DNA of 64,000 nt. Source: Benincasa hispida (lineage: Eukaryota; Streptophyta; Magnoliopsida; Cucurbitales; Cucurbitaceae). The notes beneath the pieces were generated by a model. The model did not search any database. It had not been told where the DNA came from and worked only from the letters and a program-made list of their open reading frames with translations. Shown here piece by piece: positions 1-11,209 of this stretch. Position 1 is the first letter of the stretch. Every line of letters begins with the position of its first letter. The stretch is from NCBI RefSeq assembly GCF_009727055.1, contig NC_052354.1, positions 47,874,263 to 47,938,262 on the forward strand, written 5' to 3'. A program made the translations under genes and the position numbers.

Positions 1-365
1 GGTTCATACTTATTCTTGGACTTTCGAAATGTTCATTTTAACCTCTATACTTTCAACTTTGGTTCATTTTAGTTTATATTATTTTAAAATGTTCATTTTC
101 GTTATTGTATTTTCAACTTTGATTCCTTTTAATTTCTCGAACTTTTAAAAAGAGATCATTTTAGATTCTTTAAAAATGAAAAAGAAATGAAAATAAACGA
201 ACCAAAATTATCAAAGTACAAAAAAAAAAAGAATCAAAGTTGAAAATGTATGGACTAATATGAATGTTTTAAATGTATAGAGGCCAAAATAAATCAATAT
301 TGAAATTATAGATATCAAAATAAATATTATAAAAATATAGAGACCAAAATAAATAAAATCGAAGA
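1..365. repeat. Inverted-repeat intergenic element, cut by window edge
   Basis: The first 150 bases repeat the phrase 'ttcatttt..g....tatactttcaactttg', and bases 230-365 carry its reverse complement ('caaagttgaaaatgtatgg', 'agaggccaaaataaa'). The stretch is therefore an inverted repeat, probably a MITE-like element whose left end lies outside the window. A related sequence appears at 63,215-63,310. No coding signal is seen. Confidence 0.5.
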
Positions 366-1980
366 TAATTTTGAAACATATGTCAAGAGCATTATTGCAA
401 ACTTTTATAAAAAAAGCGAGAAATATGATGTAATAATATTTGTAGAATGATTTTATTCAACTTCTCTCTCATAGCTGTTTTTCTTAGCCAGAAAATCCAA
501 CCTGGCTTCAAAAGTCGTTTTTGCTACTTTTTCTAGTTTTTTTTCCATAGAAATCCCGATTCCTTATCAGTTATCCTTCCATTTTTCCAATTCGATTCCA
601 ATTGCTTACGTTGGTTCGAAAGATTTGATTTTAATTTTATTATTAGCGAGTCTACGAGAAGTTTCTTTTTTCTTTTGGCAAAATTGATGTTGGAAATGAA
701 TTCTTGAAATCCTTTATTGAGAATATTAATTATTTAATCAAAATCAATTGAAGAATTGAAACCGACTAATATATATATTTTTTAAAAAAGAGCCAAATTG
801 TCGAACTCTTAATATCGAACTGACGAACTAATTTTTTGCTTTATATTTTATAAAATCAAATCAATCCACGGGTGTTGTTTGATTTTAGTTTGGATAGAGG
901 TAATGAATCATTTGCAACTATGATTTTGTTTAATATTTCTTTCTTTTTTTTTTTTTTTTTGAAGTAACAATAATATAAGAAATATTTAGGCCAATGTAAT
1001 CTGTGCCAAGTGTATAGGAATGGGTTCGTAAAATGATTTTTTTTTTCCCAATAGTTTCGCAAGTTTCATTTTTTCTAAGAAAAAAACATTTGATCCATTT
1101 TCTTTTTATTCCAAATCAATTAAAAACAACGATTTAAATTTATTGTTTTTTCTAGATATAAACATTAGTAAACAATACCAACACCATCCTCTTCATTCTA
1201 ATTTCTATTCTAAAAAAAATTGTTCTCAATAACAGTTTTAGTTATCTTATTCTAATTTCCTTCCAATTTTTGTTTTCATTTGAGCAAATGTAGCCTAAAC
1301 ACCATTAAGTGATTTAACTATCTCTACATTTTTAGTCCCACGATTGTATTTGTGATGCAATATCCTTCAAAGAAAGGAGTAGTTGTAAATATTATAATCA
1401 GACTAAAGAATTAACGAATATAACAAAAATTAGAATAAGTCCTCGAAGTTTATCACGGATAGATTTTACCATATTTAAAATTCTTTAAATATGTTGTTAT
1501 ATATTTAATTAGTTCTAGAAAAGCCACTCATTGTAATTACCCTCAAAGAAAAGTAAATGAGAATTAAGGAATAAAAATGCTTTTTTTCTTTTTCCTTACA
1601 ACATTTTATTTATTTCAAAACCAAATTAAGGAGACAACTTTTAATATATATTGATTGAATGCAACACAAGTATACCTCCCAATTCTCAGGGGAAAAAAGG
1701 AAAACGAAAACCACAGAAAGGGGTAGAGATTTGGATGGTGAGTCAGTTTCAATTTCTGTGGGTATAATTTGAATCCCTAAGAATCTTAAAATGAAAATTG
1801 GGCATATGGTTTTGTCACATGGATAAGATCTCTTACATAAGCAAATTAAAGGGTAAGGTAAAGGTCTACCTTCAACCAACAACGTGTGGTGCTTATTTGA
1901 AAACCAATCACATTTTGCCTAATCAACCATAAATTTTGATTCCCTTAGTCAAACCTCCTTATCCTTCTTCTTCCATTCCC
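366..1980. other. AT-rich intergenic DNA
   Basis: I see no exon-like reading frame with splice signals here. The short minus-strand frames at 856-1062 and 1610-1882 are low complexity or lack family resemblance. Poly-T and poly-A runs are common. Confidence 0.5.
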
Positions 1981-2020
1981 AAAATACCCTCCTAAACATC
2001 ACACTAAAGGAGGGTATTTT
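1981..2020. repeat. Perfect 13-bp stem hairpin
   Basis: The arm AAAATACCCTCCT (1981-1993) is followed after a 14-base loop by its exact reverse complement (2008-2020). It could form a stable hairpin in DNA or RNA. No gene is adjacent, so it may be the core of a small foldback element. Confidence 0.75.
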
Positions 2021-2524
2021 TGGAAATCCAAGATTTCCAAAACTTCCCACCTAAAATATTTATATTCATGGACCATTTATAGTAACTCCTTTTCATAAAA
2101 GTTAAGAATGGAGATAGGCAGATCTAAGTATAGGGATCTGACTATTAGAAATAGGTTGACTAAGAATTAATGTTAATTAAGGTTTCGTATGGTAATTCTT
2201 TGTTTTTTGATTTTTGTTTTTAAAATCAAGCCTATTTTATCTCTATTTTTTTTTACCATGACTTGCATTTTTATTAAGTATAATGATTGAATTCTTAATC
2301 AAATTCTAAAAATAAAAATAACTTTTTGAAAACTACTTTTTTTAATTCTTAAAATTTCGCTTGGTTTTTTAAACCATGGGTGAAAAATAAATAACAAAGG
2401 AAGAATTTGGAGGTAGAAATAATATACATAAACTTAATTTTTAAAAACAAAAACAAAAACAAGAAACAAGATAGTTACTAAACAAGGCCTAAATGAGCCA
2501 AAAATAGTCTCAAAATCAATGTGT

Positions 2525-3030
2525 CCTTGTTTGACAGAGAATCTAGATTCTGTTTTATGTTATTAGATCTACCGAGTTCAATAAATGTGTTTGCCAGAAA
2601 TCTAAATTTTGTTTTTGAAAACCTTTTTGAATTATTTGATCCACATAGTGCAAATTCTAAAAACAATATTTTTATATTTTTATTATATCCAAAGTTTGAA
2701 CTTTCAATTTTATAATGTAGAATTATATTAAATGAAGATAAAAAGCATTTAAAAATATAATATGTCATGTTATAAACTCAATTCATTTTCTAAAAAAATA
2801 TAATATGTATTATGTAATGTATTATAAGTTATATAATATTACAAAATAATAATTATACAATTTTTTTAAACATAAATCATATTCATAAATAAATTAATAA
2901 TAATTTATTATCAACTAAATATTAGTGGATAACTACAACTAATTTTATGATTATATAAAATATATAGTATTAAACAAATTTAAAACAATTATTTGAATTA
3001 GAGTCTAATTTCTGCTACCAAACACATACA
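2525..3030. mobile_element. MITE copy 1, 'TTGTTTG' family
   Basis: The left end ('ccttgtttgacagagaatctagattc') and the reverse complement of the right end ('tgtttggtagcagaaattagactc') resemble each other as terminal inverted repeats. The inside matches, in reverse orientation, the segment at 22,638-23,350 (shared words: 'atgtcatgttataaactcaattca', 'ccactaaatattagt' type). Two related copies plus terminal repeats support a non-autonomous DNA element. The reading frames on both strands here are by-products. Confidence 0.6.
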
Positions 3031-3446
3031 TATAAGAAATATGAAATACAATTATGTTTTTATTAAATTCTTTATTTTTAAATTTCTATTTTTAAATTCT
3101 CTTAAGTCATTATCGCGTTTTTCAATTCTATAATTCGAGTGTATGACTTCATATTGTTAATTTTTATTAATCATGAATTTTCCTTGCATTGGCATTTCAT
3201 ATCCGAAACAGTGTGGATTGTGACCTTCTCATTTTTCGAATTAGAAGTGTAGAAAGATAGAAAATTGATTAATCACTTTTTAAGCTAATTTGAAAATTCA
3301 ATCTATGTCCATGAAGTAATTGGATATACATATATATATATTTTTCTGTTTATTTTATATTGATTGAACATTAGATGATAAATTACTTATTAACTTTTTT
3401 TTTAGAAAAATAATAATAAAAAACAATGTGCTATTCATTCAAGTAT

Positions 3447-3451
3447 TTAAA
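3447..3451. repeat. Target-site duplication TTAAA, left
   Basis: TTAAA lies immediately before the left LTR of the first copia element and is repeated exactly at 9130-9134 after the right LTR. Confidence 0.9.
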
Positions 3452-4221
3452 TGTGAGAGTTTTTGAACCTAACTTAGATGACCAAACAGAACGACAATCA
3501 ACAGAAATAAAACGAAAGCAGTAAAGAACACCAAGATATATAGTGGTTCGACCAGATTGGTCTATATCCACTTTGAGAACCAACTTGAATTAATTTATTA
3601 ATGAGCAATAAAGGAATTTTACAATTACAGATAATCAACAAATTCACCAATCTGTAATTTCAGTATCCATTGATATCGAGAGAGATCTGCACACAACGTC
3701 GCCTCTGACCACTGAGAACAACCCGCTGCAAAACAGCCCAAATAAATGTGCTACCCGCCTCTGACCGGAAACATCCTCCACGGTGAACTTCTCAGATCGG
3801 ACCGTGACACCCGACCTCGGCACCCACCAGACTGGAACTGATTTAAACCAGTCGAGAACCAACCACTGAAACACGCGAGAACCGGCCGCTGATTGAAACC
3901 ACGTGAGCATGCCGCGGATGCACGCCAGTCGAACCACCCATGGTCGGACGAAATTCGAACTCCAATCTTCGTCCCAGGCGGCTTCTCGTTCTTCAGACGG
4001 CTGCTGTTGCACCGAAATCACCCAAGGCGACTCCCTTTTTCTTCTACCGTTCAGTTCGACACACCCTCTCTAGAGTCACACGATTTTCAGCCCCTATTTT
4101 GGAGAAGAAAGGGATATTACAAAAATGCAATGCTCATTATTTACAAAGAATGCCATTGGGCCTTTAAATTTTCCAAAAAAAAACCCAATAAAAACCAACT
4201 TAAATACCTTGTTTTTTTACA
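3452..4221 (-). repeat. 3' LTR of copia element 1
   Basis: It begins TGTGAGAG and ends ...TTACA on the plus strand, giving TG...CA termini. It pairs with 8359-9129 over its whole length. The frames at 3644-4021 and 3893-4307 fall inside it and are not genes. Confidence 0.93.
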
Positions 4222-4232
4222 AATTCTCCCTC
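4222..4232 (-). other. Polypurine tract of copia element 1
   Basis: On the minus strand this reads GAGGGAGAATT directly next to the 3' LTR, where a plus-strand priming tract is expected. Confidence 0.7.
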
Positions 4233-4439
4233 ATAAAAGAATATTTAAGTGTCAAGCTGATTTCTCCAATTTTCCTATCATCCAGATTTAATATTCAGCC
4301 TATCTAATAGGTATTTGAACCCAGGGCTGACCTAGTTAATATATCTGAAAAATTTTCAACTGTATGAACCCTTGACTAGTTCAACATCTTTTTGGGCCAC
4401 AACTTCTTGATAAATGAAATTTGACATCGATATGCTAGA

Positions 4440-5208
4440 CCGTTTTGTGATGAGATGGATCTTCGCAAGATGAAATAACACTTTTGGCTATCACAACAGA
4501 CAATAGAAATGAAACTCCTGCGACAAACAACTCACCAACTATTCTTTTCAACACATTACTACCTCTTTCACAACTTCACCCACTGAAATATACTCTGACT
4601 CAGTAGTAGAACAAAAGGCAACAACTGATTGTAGAGCAACCTTCAACTAACCATATTACCAAACAAACGAAAAATGTAACCTGATAGAGACCTTCTTTTG
4701 TCAAGGTCTGCAGCATAATCTGCATCTGTGAAAGCCTTCCAATAAATGCTGATTTATTACATCCCTGCTAAAACACAATGATATACTGGACACTACCTTT
4801 TCAAATATCAAGCACCTCACTTAAATGCATTCCAATGCTTCTTCCCAGAATTTGATATAAACCTACTTATCATACTCATAGCATATCCCAAGTCAGGCCT
4901 AGTACAAATCATCAAAATACATAATACTCCAACAGCATTACAATAGGGAATATTAAGCCATCTCTAACCTTTCTTGTTCAGTAACAGGACACTGAGATGA
5001 AGAAAGCCTAAAATGAGATGCTAAGGGTGTTGAAACTACCTTACAACCAGACATATTATACTTCTCAAGCAGTTATGCACATAACTCTCCTGCGAAATGG
5101 TTAACACAACCTTTCTCCCTATCTCTTTTCACATCCATACCTAGGATCCTTTTTCAGTTCACCTAAATCTTTTCATACTCAAATTCACTACTTTATCGTT
5201 TCTTGAAA
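4440..5208 (-). pseudogene. Copia 1 RNase H and reverse transcriptase C-terminus, broken
   Basis: Minus-strand translation in shifting frames gives DADYAADLDKRRSLSGY near 4679-4730 and STTESEYI near 4588-4611. These match the plant copia RNase H signatures (SDADWAGD..DRRSTSGY and AEAEY). No long frame remains, so the domain is interrupted by stops and indels. It follows the reverse transcriptase fragment in the normal order. In an intact element it would degrade the RNA strand during reverse transcription. Confidence 0.8.
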
Positions 5209-6024
5209 TCACAGGATTTCAAAATAATTCTTAGACACCAGAATCATATCATCTACACACAGAAGTAGATAAGTATATGTACCTTTCTGAGATAGTTTCC
5301 AGTACACGCAGGCATCATATGAGCTCCTGTGAAACCCCTGCTTCAGAATAAAGGTGTTAAACCTAATATACCATTGTCTCGGCGATTGCTTTAGTCCATA
5401 GATGGATATGTGAAGACGACAAACCATGTCTTCCTTTCCTTTCACCTCATAGCACTTAGGTTGAGCCATGTAGATCACTTCCTCCAATTCACCATGAAGG
5501 AAAGCTGTGATAACGTCCATCTGTTCAACAAACATATCAAAGTGAACAGCAATCGATAAAATTAATCGAATGGACGAATTCCTCACCATCGGAGAGAAAA
5601 TCTCATGAAAGTCAACTCACTTCTTTTGAGTGTAGCCCTTGGCTACCAGTCTAGCCTTATACCTAGGCTTGCTGTCACCTCCTGTACCTGACTTGATTTT
5701 ATAAATCCACTTTGATTGAATGAGTTTCTAATTAGGAGAATTTGGAACTAATTACCATGTCTGATTCTTTTGCAACGAGAACAATTCTGCTTCCATAGCA
5801 TCCTTCCACTGTTCCTTCGAATCAGATACAGTAGCCTCCTCGAAAGTAAGAGGCTCTGCTTCAATACTGTCAGCTGCACAAATAAGAGCACAAGTAACTA
5901 AATCAGCATAACCATACCTCGTAGGTGCTTGCCTCACCAGCTGAGGCCTGTCATGTGTAAGCTGATAGTTCTGTAGGTCACTGCCACTTGAGCTTTCTTC
6001 ACCAAAAGCTCCCTCATCAATCAA
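5209..6024 (-). pseudogene. Copia 1 reverse transcriptase, broken
   Basis: Two open pieces in the same frame (6024-5752 and 5589-5209) carry reverse transcriptase sequence, with a disrupted stretch between. Motifs seen are MDVITAFLHGELEEVIYM, YGLKQSPRQWY and the catalytic loop, here LLLCVDDMIL. The usual YVDD is CVDD: the two aspartates remain but the tyrosine is lost. The upstream piece ends in LFSLQKNQTW, the typical entry to the domain. The frame has been lost between pieces and no single protein could be made. Confidence 0.9.
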
Positions 6025-6155
6025 AGTTCTCTGCAGTTGAGGCTTCTACCATCAGAACTGGATGACTGATCACTGGAATCACATGAACTAACTGATGGTT
6101 ATGCTTTAGAATCAATTCTAACCTCTGCCTCAACTTGATCAACTGTCTGCTGTTT

Positions 6156-7544
6156 TTACTGCTCTTTGACACGAAATAGTATCTCTGTTTCATTGAAGGC
6201 CACATCTCTGCTGATAATGTATTTATTTCTGCCCTCTTTCAAGCACCAAAGTTTATATCCCTTAACACCCTGAGGATAGCCAATAAACATACATTTTAGT
6301 GCCCTCTTGTTCAACTTCCCTTCTTTAACATGAGCATAAACTGAACATCCAAACACTCTGAGATGATCCAAGCTTGGAGCTTTTCCTGTCCATATCTCCT
6401 GAGGAGTCTTTAGGCCTAAAGCGGAAGACAGACTTCTATTAATAAGATAACAAGCTGTTTGGGCAGCTTCCTCCCAAAATTTCAAGGGTAATGAAGCATT
6501 TGTCAAGAGACATCTTGTATGCTCCATAATTATTCTGTCGAACCTCTCAGCTAAACCATTCTGCTGAAGAGTGTACGTAACAGTGAAATGCTTCGTAATT
6601 CCCTCAGATTTGCAAAATTTGTCAAATTTGTGATTCACAAATTCTAAACCATTGTCTGTCCTTAGATATTTTACCTTCCTACCTGTCTGGTTCTCAACCT
6701 ACCTTTTCCATTCAAGAAATTTCTCAAAAGCTTCATCCTTCTGTTTTAGTGGATACATCCACACTTTTCTTGAAAAATCATCAATGATTGATATAAAGTA
6801 TCTCGAACCTCCCATAGAAGGTACCTTTGTAGGACCCCACAAATCTGAATGAATATAATCTAAAATCCCTTTAGTAGAATGCTTCCCTTTCCCAAACTTC
6901 ACTCTGGTAGACTTTCCCATTATGCAATGTTTACAAAATGGGAGTTCAATGTCTTTAACTCCTCCAAGCAAACCTTGTTGTGAAAGAGCTTGTAGACCTC
7001 TTTCACTCACATGAGCCAATCTGTTATGCCATAACATAGATTTATCTGTTTCTTTCCCAGATACAATAGCAGCACTACCTGAAACTGCGGTACCTTCCAA
7101 CACATAAAGACCATTCCTCAAGGTCCCCTTCAGCTTGACCAAAGAACCCTTGATAACCTTCAGAACTCCATTCTCAGATTTATTAGAATAACCTGCTCTA
7201 TCTAATTCGCCCAGAGACATTAGATTTCGTTTGAGTTCTGGAACATACCTTACATTTGTAAGAATTATGATCATACCATCTTGTGGAACTGACCCAATTC
7301 CTTTTACATCACAAGCACCATTATCACCAAGCAGAACTGATCCCCCATCATTTTCCTGAAATTCAATCAAGAGATCCCGATTAGGAGTCATGTGAAACGT
7401 GCACCCTGAATCCATGATCCAAGCATTCTGAATGTCCCTGCTGGACACCATCAAAACCTCTGCTGAATCATATCCGTCAGTAATATTTGCTGCACTAGAA
7501 TCCCCTATATGCTTGCTACTTGATGCTTCCTTGCTCTTATTCAA
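6156..7544 (-). pseudogene. Copia 1 protease, pre-integrase and integrase
   Basis: One frame runs from 7544 to 6156 with an in-frame stop at 6699-6701. Protease comes first: WIMDSGCTFHMTPN with the DSG active site. The GAG-pre-integrase domain follows (MLWHNRLAHVSERGL, then CKHC). The integrase core has its first aspartate in YIHSDLWGP and the second in RTDNGLEF near 6640; the catalytic glutamate lies in QQNGLAERF. The C-terminal part shows WEEAAQTACYLINR and KCMFIGYPQGVKGYKLW. All catalytic residues appear to remain, but the stop would truncate the integrase. Confidence 0.92.
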
Positions 7545-8259
7545 AGAATAATTCTTTCTAAAGTGTCTTTCTTTATGACATAGGAAACACTTTTTGCTTT
7601 TCCCCTTTGATTTCGACTTGGATCTCGACTCTTTTCCTTTTCCGTTCTTTTCTCATTTCTGCCTCTGGCCATGAGTAACTCTCCATCCTTGTGTTCCTTT
7701 TTAATCTCGAGATTTCTCGTTCTTAAGGCATTCAACACTATATCCATGGACAATGAATCCCGTCCATATTTAATAGCTGTCTTAACTTCTCGATACGATT
7801 ATGGCAAAGAATTCAGAAGAATAACTGCTTGATTTTCATCCGACATCTTCTCACCGATATTATTGATATCAACTATAATCTTCTGAAATTCATCTAGGTT
7901 CTCTTCTTAGTCTTTGAGTCCATCTTATATCCAAAGAATTTTTCCTTTAGATATAATTTATTTGGCAAGGACTTAGTCAAATAAAGACTTTCCAATTTCT
8001 TCCACAACTCCGCTGTAGTAGTGGCCTCATCTACTAGCCTAAGCACTCCATCTGACAGATACAAAATTATTATTGAATAGGCCATCTCATCCATATTCCT
8101 TTTTTCAGCTTCTGTAATTATTGGTGGAAGGTTATCTTCGTCTAAGATTTTGGCTACCTTTTGTTATACAAGAATAGCCTTAATCTTTTTCCTCCATAAC
8201 TCGAAATCACCTTTCCCATCAAATTTAAAAACTTCGAACCGTGTAGACATTGAAGCCAT
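7545..8259 (-). pseudogene. Copia 1 gag nucleocapsid region, broken
   Basis: The gag start is the minus-strand ATG at 8259, opening MASMSTRFEVFKFDGKGDF, a usual copia gag beginning (FxGxNFxxW type). A TAA replaces a codon about 32 residues in, after KIKAILV; the same frame then continues as QKVAKILDEDNLPP until it fails after KMDSKTKKRT near 7894. The zinc knuckle at 7548-7589 reads CFLCHKERHFRKNY: the last cysteine of the CCHC has become tyrosine and the usual Gly-His is Arg-His. The nucleic-acid-binding finger is therefore damaged. Confidence 0.85.
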
Positions 8260-8341
8260 CCGTCAAATTAAATCCAACAAAAAAACTGAACAAAGAATAT
8301 GTCAGCACACACTACCGCACAACCTGTTTGGATCAACTGGA

Positions 8342-8356
8342 GGAGCTCTGATACCA
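8342..8356 (-). other. Primer-binding site for initiator tRNA-Met
   Basis: On the minus strand this reads TGGTATCAGAGCTCC, two bases inside the 5' LTR. TGGTATCAGAGC is the standard plant copia sequence complementary to the 3' end of initiator methionine tRNA. It fixes the element's orientation. Confidence 0.93.
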
Positions 8357-8358
8357 CT

Positions 8359-9129
8359 TGTGAGAGTTTCTGAACCTAACTTAGATGGCCAAATAGAATG
8401 CAAACAATCAGCAGAAATAAAACGAAAGCAGTAAAGAACACCAAGATATATAGTAGTTCGACTAGATTGGTCTACATCCACTTTGAGAACCAGCTTGAAT
8501 TAATTTATTAATGAGCAATAAAAGAATTTTACAAATTACAGATAATCAACAAATTCACCAATCTGTAATTTAAGTATCCACTGATACCGAGAGAGATCCA
8601 CACACAACGTCGCCTCTGACCACTGAGAACAACCCGCTGCAAAACAGCCCAAATAAATGTGCTACCCGCCTCTGATCGAAAACAACCTCCACGACGAACT
8701 TTTCAGACCGGATCGCAACACCCGACCTCGGCACCCACCAGACTGGAGCTGATTTAAACCAGTCGAGAACCAACCGCTGAAACACGCGAGAACCGGCCGC
8801 TGACTGAAACCATGCGAGCACGCCGCGGATGCACGACAATCGAACCACCCACGGTAGAGCGAAACCGAACTCCAATCTTCGTCCCAGATGTCTCCTCGTT
8901 CTTCAGACGGCTGCTGCTGCACCGAAATCACCCAGGCGGCTCCCTTTTTTCTTCTACCATTCAGTTCGGCACACCCTCTCTAGAGTCCCACGATTTTCAG
9001 CCCTATTTTGGAGAAGAAAGGGATATTACAAAAATGTCACTGCTCATTATTTACAAGAATGCCATTGGGCTTTTAAATTTCCAAAAAAAAACCAATAAAA
9101 CCCACTTAAATACCTTGTTATTTTCTACA
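8359..9129 (-). repeat. 5' LTR of copia element 1
   Basis: It begins TGTGAGAG and ends TCTACA on the plus strand, and aligns with 3452-4221. As the upstream LTR on the minus strand it holds the element's promoter. Frames at 8570-8931 and 8812-9150 are LTR by-products. Confidence 0.93.
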
Positions 9130-9134
9130 TTAAA
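9130..9134. repeat. Target-site duplication TTAAA, right
   Basis: Exact repeat of 3447-3451. Confidence 0.9.
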
Positions 9135-10180
9135 AAATGAAAATATTTGAGAATATAAAGTAAATAATATGAAAATAGGCATCTTATACAATTTTTATTT
9201 AGTATTTAGATTTTAAGACTTGAATTTAATGAATAAGGACATAAATGGAAAATTTGGGATATATATATATATAATTGCTCAATGCATTTATTTAACCAAT
9301 GTTGTAAAGGAAGTGGAAGGATTTGGCCATTCTCTCATCTTTATCATTTTCAAGCTAAGTAGACAATAGATAACACCAAATCTACATTTTTAATAAACAC
9401 CAAATAATGTGAATGGATATTAATAAAAACTACCTCAATCCACCTGTTCATTAATTGAAGCATATTTTATGCTTTTTCTATATTTAATATTTTTTTAACA
9501 TACCAAATAAAACTTTTTATGATGTTATTGGAAGGATTTTTTTTTCTCTCTTATATAATAATTATATCCAAGTAAAAGATAGGAGAAAAAGGTATTATAT
9601 CACTATGGGCTGCAAAAACTATGGATTGTCCTCAAGGATATGCATTATTAGATACAATCTCCATAAGTTGATATTTTAAAATAAAAAAATAAATTAACTT
9701 TATTTATGACAAAATATCTTCCACTTTGTACCTTGTGTAAATTATACCCTTAAATTTTCGAAAGAGAAAACCCCATTTGAAAAACAATTTTCGAATGATT
9801 CAAACTAACAAGTATAGTGAAGGTCTATTAAAAAATTTTAATTGATCTTTAATCTTATAAGTACAAAATTCTTTCATATTTGGATGTCTCGATTTATTTT
9901 AGAAAGAAGGATATTTGATAAAGAAATCTTATCGTACGTCATTTTTAATTTAGAAATTTTATAAAAAAGAACACCAAATAATATATAAAAATTCATTTCT
10001 TATAAGAGTAAACCTAATATTTTTTTCATTAATCACATTAATGAATAATTAAATTTATCTTAAGTTGGAGTGGTGCAACAAAAGACATAAAAGAATGTAA
10101 AATCTGTCAAGGCTTTAAGGGGCAAAGTATGCAAAGATGTTGACATTAGTTTTCACCTTCAAAGATCCAAAAAGAGAGAT
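9135..10180. other. Intergenic DNA upstream of the OXS3-like gene
   Basis: AT-rich and without coding signal. The copia insertion ends about 1.37 kb before the start codon of the gene downstream, so element 1 lies within or near its upstream control region. Confidence 0.5.
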
Positions 10181-10499
10181 GGTGACTCAGATTTGGATGT
10201 CTTCAATTTTAGACCTTATCCTTTTTCTTGTAATATGGGAAAGCAAATCAATTTGCAACCATAAACACTATACACTATAGACCAAAATTCTTATTATCAT
10301 TAAAAAAATATATTCATTTATATATATATGTATATATGTCTATGGTGATCCTACTCACCCTATTTATTAAAATAACTCAAACCCATCAAAAAGAAAATAT
10401 TTTTTGGTCAATACCCTTACATTTGTTGCTTTTATTTTTAAACTCCTTCTCTCATTCATTTTCTTCTTCATATTCTACCAAAATTTCTTGCACATAGAG
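10181..10499 (+). promoter_or_regulatory. Probable promoter and 5' UTR of OXS3-like gene
   Basis: The 320 bases before the start codon hold TGACTCA (10,183-10,189, an AP-1/GCN4-like bZIP word), a TATATATATGTATATATG stretch near 10,320 and TATTTATTAAAA near 10,361-10,372, either of which could serve as TATA box. An upstream in-frame ATG at 10,404 would add 32 mostly hydrophobic residues; I treat this as leader, because the conserved-looking protein starts at 10,500. No transcription evidence is available. Confidence 0.4.
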
Positions 10500-11209
10500 A
10501 TGGGAGGCAAAGAAAAGATGGAAGCTTTTGAAGCTATGGAGTTGACGGAACTCAATTGGGTGATCATGGAAACTAGAGAAAGTGAAGTTTTTGAAGCTTC
10601 TACTTCCACCATTGGTTCCTCTTCGGAGAATTCGATCAACTCAATTGAATCATTATCATCAGAATTGTTAGAAGATGCATCGTCGTCTTCCTTCGCGTCG
10701 AACCTTTCGTCATTGTCGTTGTCGCCATCGTTATCTTCATCGGATGGACCTCTTTATGAATTATCAGAGCTCATGGCCAATCTTCCCATCAAGTAAGAAT
10801 TGGAAAAAAAAACCCCTAAAAATCACAAAAAAAAAAAGATAGATAAAAGACCTTTTTTTTTTCCTATGAAAGTTTACATTATATAATTATAATGGCTCAA
10901 ATGAAATGAATAACCCTTTTAATAATTGAACTTTTTGGGTTTTGCAGGAGAGGGTTATCAAAATTCTACAATGGAAAATCACAATCTTTTACATCACTAG
11001 CAAGTGTAAAGAGCTTGGAAGATCTTGCAAAGAGAGTGAATAATAATATTTCTCAAAGGAAAAAAATGAAGTCTTGCAAAAGCTATGGAGGAGGTTTAGA
11101 TGCTCAAAAACCTTATTATTCTCCAAAGCCTTTGATTTCTAAAAGAGTTTCAAAGGGTTCTTTGCTATCACCTATTTCTAAGAGAAATAATATTAGGTTA
11201 TTTGATTAG
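10500..11209 (+). CDS. OXIDATIVE STRESS 3-like protein, two exons
   Basis: Joined exons 10,500-10,792 and 10,948-11,209 encode 184 residues. The intron (155 bp) starts GTAAGA, ends TTTGCAG and splits a lysine codon. The start MGGKEKMEAFE was chosen over the in-frame ATG at 10,404, whose extra 32 residues look like translated leader; the ATG at 10,518 is also possible. Residues 35-85 are serine-rich (SSLSLSPSLSSSDGPLYEL). The join creates LMANLPIKRGLSKFYNGKS, followed by QSFTSLASVKSLEDLAKRV and MKSCKSYGGGLD, then KPLISKRVSKGSL. These are the family signature of OXS3, small nuclear chromatin-associated plant proteins linked to tolerance of oxidative and metal stress. The ends and splice sites are intact, so it should be functional. 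It is the only intact host gene in the window. Function rests on family resemblance. Confidence 0.9.

Larger units (their letters stand above)
3452..9129 (-). mobile_element. Complete Ty1/copia retrotransposon, minus strand
   Basis: This 5,678-bp element has two LTRs of about 770 bp (3452-4221 and 8359-9129), a primer-binding site, a polypurine tract and a perfect 5-bp duplication. The internal order, read on the minus strand, is gag, protease, integrase, reverse transcriptase, RNase H, which is the copia order. The protease-integrase style suggests the Tork/Tnt1-like lineage (an inference). Stops and frameshifts break the polyprotein, so it cannot act on its own. The LTRs differ at many positions, including small indels, so insertion is not very recent. 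Confidence 0.95.

Noticed and set aside
1610..1882. Minus-strand 90-residue frame
   Set aside because: No family resemblance, biased composition and no splice or promoter context.
3644..4307. Several overlapping frames on both strands
   Set aside because: They lie in the copia 1 LTR and recur in the other LTR at 8570-9150; LTRs do not encode proteins.
6652..6852. Plus-strand frame
   Set aside because: Antisense shadow of copia 1 integrase.
10404..10499. Upstream in-frame ATG of the OXS3-like gene as true start
   Set aside because: The added 32 residues are hydrophobic and AT-rich with no family counterpart; more likely 5' leader.
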